Assembly: GCF_009928445.1 (NCBI RefSeq)
Contig: NZ_JAABNO010000005.1
Location: forward strand, 1-64,000
Origin: Clostridium sp. C8-1-8
GTDB taxonomy: Bacteria; Bacillota; Clostridia; Clostridiales; Clostridiaceae
DNA: 64,000 nt
Direction of reading: 5' to 3'
Of this stretch, positions 62,232 through 64,000 are shown piece after piece. The notes beneath the pieces are model-generated. The model worked only from the letters and a program-made list of their open reading frames with translations. It did not search any database and was not told where the DNA came from. How positions within the stretch are numbered: the stretch's first letter is position 1; each line of letters opens with the position of its first letter. A program made the translations under genes and the position numbers.

Positions 62232-64000
62232 CTAAAAAGCACCAGAGTCTCCGCCGCCAAAAGAGCCACCATCTCCTCCAGAGGTAAAACCGCCACCATC
62301 TCCGAAGCCACCGCCGTCTCCAAAGCCACCAGAGTTATTGGAGCTATTATCTGTGGTATTTTCTCTTATTTGGACTTCAAAGTTATCGAAGAAATCGTAA
62401 TAAATGAAGTTAAGGTAATGCATGTTATAGAATAAAGGATCTGAGGTCAGATAGTCTTCACTTATCATGTTAGGAGCAAAATCTATTACTTTATCTACTA
62501 AGCCTAAAGCAAGGGCATAGGGTAAATATCTTTTCCATAACTCAAAGTCTAAACTATCTTTTGAAGCAGAACTCATGCTATTAACTAAAAACTTTTTAAA
62601 AGCCAGCCACTTTAATTTTTCATTGTGATAGGTATTGGTTAATACCTCACGGTTTCTAATCTTTGTGTAAAAAGGCTTTGATGAGGCTTCTTCTTCTATT
62701 AAGCTTACCCAGTTATCAAATAGATTTTTAAATTCTCTTGCTGTTTCACGATCATTGGTTTGTTCTTCAATATGTTTTAGTGAGATAGAATCTGAGTCTC
62801 CATAGGAAGAAAGCCATTCGATTAGATGTCTTTCTTGCAAAGAACAACCGTCTAAAGCTTTGGTATTTATAGTGAAGACAAAATCTATCTCTTCAGTGTC
62901 TTTGGAAATATGCTTTTTCTTCGTATAAGTGTTCTTAGTATATTTCAATACATTTCTTACGGATAAATCCATCAAGGTTGCTATTATATCTTTAATTTCA
63001 ATAGATTTATTTATAAGATAAGTAACTAAGGCTGGACTAAGGTCACTAGGTATTGAGTCATAATAATCAGAATTGAAAGGTGGCTCAGTATTTCTATATT
63101 GTTCTAATTCTTTTTCAAACTCGTTTCTTTCTTTTGCCTTGTAGGCTACTATTACAACTATAAATAAAACTACGCCTATAATAGCAAATATAGCGCTACT
63201 ATCTTCCTTTTTTAGTGCATTAGTATCTGGGGGATTGACTGAATTATTAATATTATTGTTGTTAGTATTACTACCGCTACTACTATTATTTTCAGTGTAA
63301 GCATTATTTTTTTGCTCATTATAAATTCTATCGTAGGCATCTTCATTTACTATCTTCTTAGCTGATTGAAGGTAGTCTGCTGGAAACAGTATACGGCAAC
63401 CAAAATATTCGCCAGCATTTAGCTTTGATACCTTGAATAAAAAAGTGTTGTCATCTATTTTGCTGGAATTGCCAGAAGCAGGTCCCATTCCCCAGTACTT
63501 TGCATCTTTCACATTACCTGATGGAAAATTTACTTTTAAAGAAAGATTATTCATATCCAAATTAGAAGAGTTTTCATAGAATGTTCCATACAACTCTCCA
63601 GCATCCTTATATTTAGTAGCAACACCAGGAAGGCTGTATTTAATGTTAAATTTCACAACTTTATTACTATTTTTAGAATGTATAGTTAGTTTCTTATTAG
63701 TGCCTTCAGTAACTATGGAGTAGCTACCATTTTCTTTGCTATCATTGTTTTTAAAGGTCACTTTATTGGACCCGTCTAAAATACTAACTTCAATATTGTC
63801 CACTCCAGAGGCTTCCTTAAAATTAATTTTTCTAGTTATACCGTTAAAATCTCCTTTAAAGTTATATTCATAGGTCTCTGAAACCGCAAGATCACCGGAA
63901 GTGTTTACAGTTGCGTCAATGTTTAGACTATCAATAGAAAAACTTCTTGTATCAGCAAAGGCATTTTGGACTGGTAGCAAAAATATAAAAAGTAAAAAGA
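62232..64000 (-). CDS. DUF2207 membrane protein, 5' end outside the window
   Basis: At least 588 residues; the frame is open to the window edge and the start lies beyond it. The visible N-terminus is the end of a signal peptide (LLFIFLLPVQNAFADTRS). An extracellular DUF2207 domain follows (YNFKGDFNGITRKINF, then YSLPGVATKY). One helix at about residue 265 in the visible part, then a cytoplasmic domain and a Gly/Asp/Phe-rich tail (GGFGDGGGFTSGGDGG). The family is of unknown function and common in Firmicutes. Confidence 0.88.
   Translation of the reverse strand, partial: FLLFIFLLPVQNAFADTRSFSIDSLNIDATVNTSGDLAVSETYEYNFKGDFNGITRKINFKEASGVDNIEVSILDGSNKVTFKNNDSKENGSYSIVTEGTNKKLTIHSKNSNKVVKFNIKYSLPGVATKYKDAGELYGTFYENSSNLDMNNLSLKVNFPSGNVKDAKYWGMGPASGNSSKIDDNTFLFKVSKLNAGEYFGCRILFPADYLQSAKKIVNEDAYDRIYNEQKNNAYTENNSSSGSNTNNNNINNSVNPPDTNALKKEDSSAIFAIIGVVLFIVVIVAYKAKERNEFEKELEQYRNTEPPFNSDYYDSIPSDLSPALVTYLINKSIEIKDIIATLMDLSVRNVLKYTKNTYTKKKHISKDTEEIDFVFTINTKALDGCSLQERHLIEWLSSYGDSDSISLKHIEEQTNDRETAREFKNLFDNWVSLIEEEASSKPFYTKIRNREVLTNTYHNEKLKWLAFKKFLVNSMSSASKDSLDFELWKRYLPYALALGLVDKVIDFAPNMISEDYLTSDPLFYNMHYLNFIYYDFFDNFEVQIRENTTDNSSNNSGGFGDGGGFGDGGGFTSGGDGGSFGGGDSGAF

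Noticed and set aside
1..64000. CRISPR arrays, tRNA or rRNA genes, replication origin, prophage
   Set aside because: No regularly spaced repeats, cloverleaf or rRNA core sequence was noticed. The single replisome-organizer gene has no phage neighbours.

Overview
The window is AT-rich, with long intergenic gaps, strong GGAGG-type ribosome binding sites, a T-box leader, spaced intrinsic terminators and a secreted protein with clostridial hydrophobic (ChW) repeats. This points to a chromosomal segment of a Clostridium-like anaerobic Firmicute. No rRNA, tRNA or CRISPR array was seen.

Bases 1-11,700 are a graveyard of decayed elements. They hold an IS3 OrfA remnant, a tiny FeoB-associated-type Cys-rich membrane protein, a complete ISL3-type element (632-2420) whose transposase has two in-frame stops, and fragments of IS256 and IS3 transposases fused into one frame. 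Next come remnants of the front end of a trans-AT polyketide synthase operon (PksB-like hydrolase, then two acyltransferases), an intact subtilase, a dead IS110 element, two paralogous membrane-anchored proteins and the ChW protein. Bases 11,800-21,200 carry housekeeping and accessory genes: a divergent peptide deformylase, a YcaQ-type DNA glycosylase with a nucleotidyltransferase, a heterodimeric ABC exporter and an EF-Tu-domain pseudogene.

The notable system lies at 21,395-32,799, an arsenic gene cluster of about 11.4 kb. The left arm runs leftward: ArsR, ArsD, ArsA, an ATP-grasp ligase, a 90-residue Cys-ended helical protein and an MFS transporter. The right arm runs rightward: a radical SAM protein ending in RCCLKC (a signature I recall for ArsL, the C-As bond-forming enzyme of arsinothricin synthesis), a protein joining a methyltransferase-like domain without a SAM loop to an ArsM-type C-terminal domain, an aquaglyceroporin, a MarR regulator with a 23-bp palindromic operator, ArsM, a 45-residue Cys-rich peptide and a second methyltransferase. 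No ArsB, Acr3 or ArsC is present. I infer an organoarsenical natural-product pathway of arsinothricin type, possibly with an amino-acid ligation step (ATP-grasp) and export (MFS), rather than simple arsenite detoxification.

Bases 32,850-64,000 are ordinary mixed clostridial genes: a BcrA-type ABC transporter, membrane proteins, a KimA-like permease, a short ValS with a T-box leader (specifier GTA), FtsX without FtsE, four NUDIX proteins, kinase-like phosphotransferases, GNATs, a cytidine-deaminase-type protein, a CPBP protease and a DUF2207 protein cut by the right edge. Several genes here are broken by single stops (a GNAT at 40,098) or truncated (Rpn nuclease, cyclic-phosphate receiver domain).
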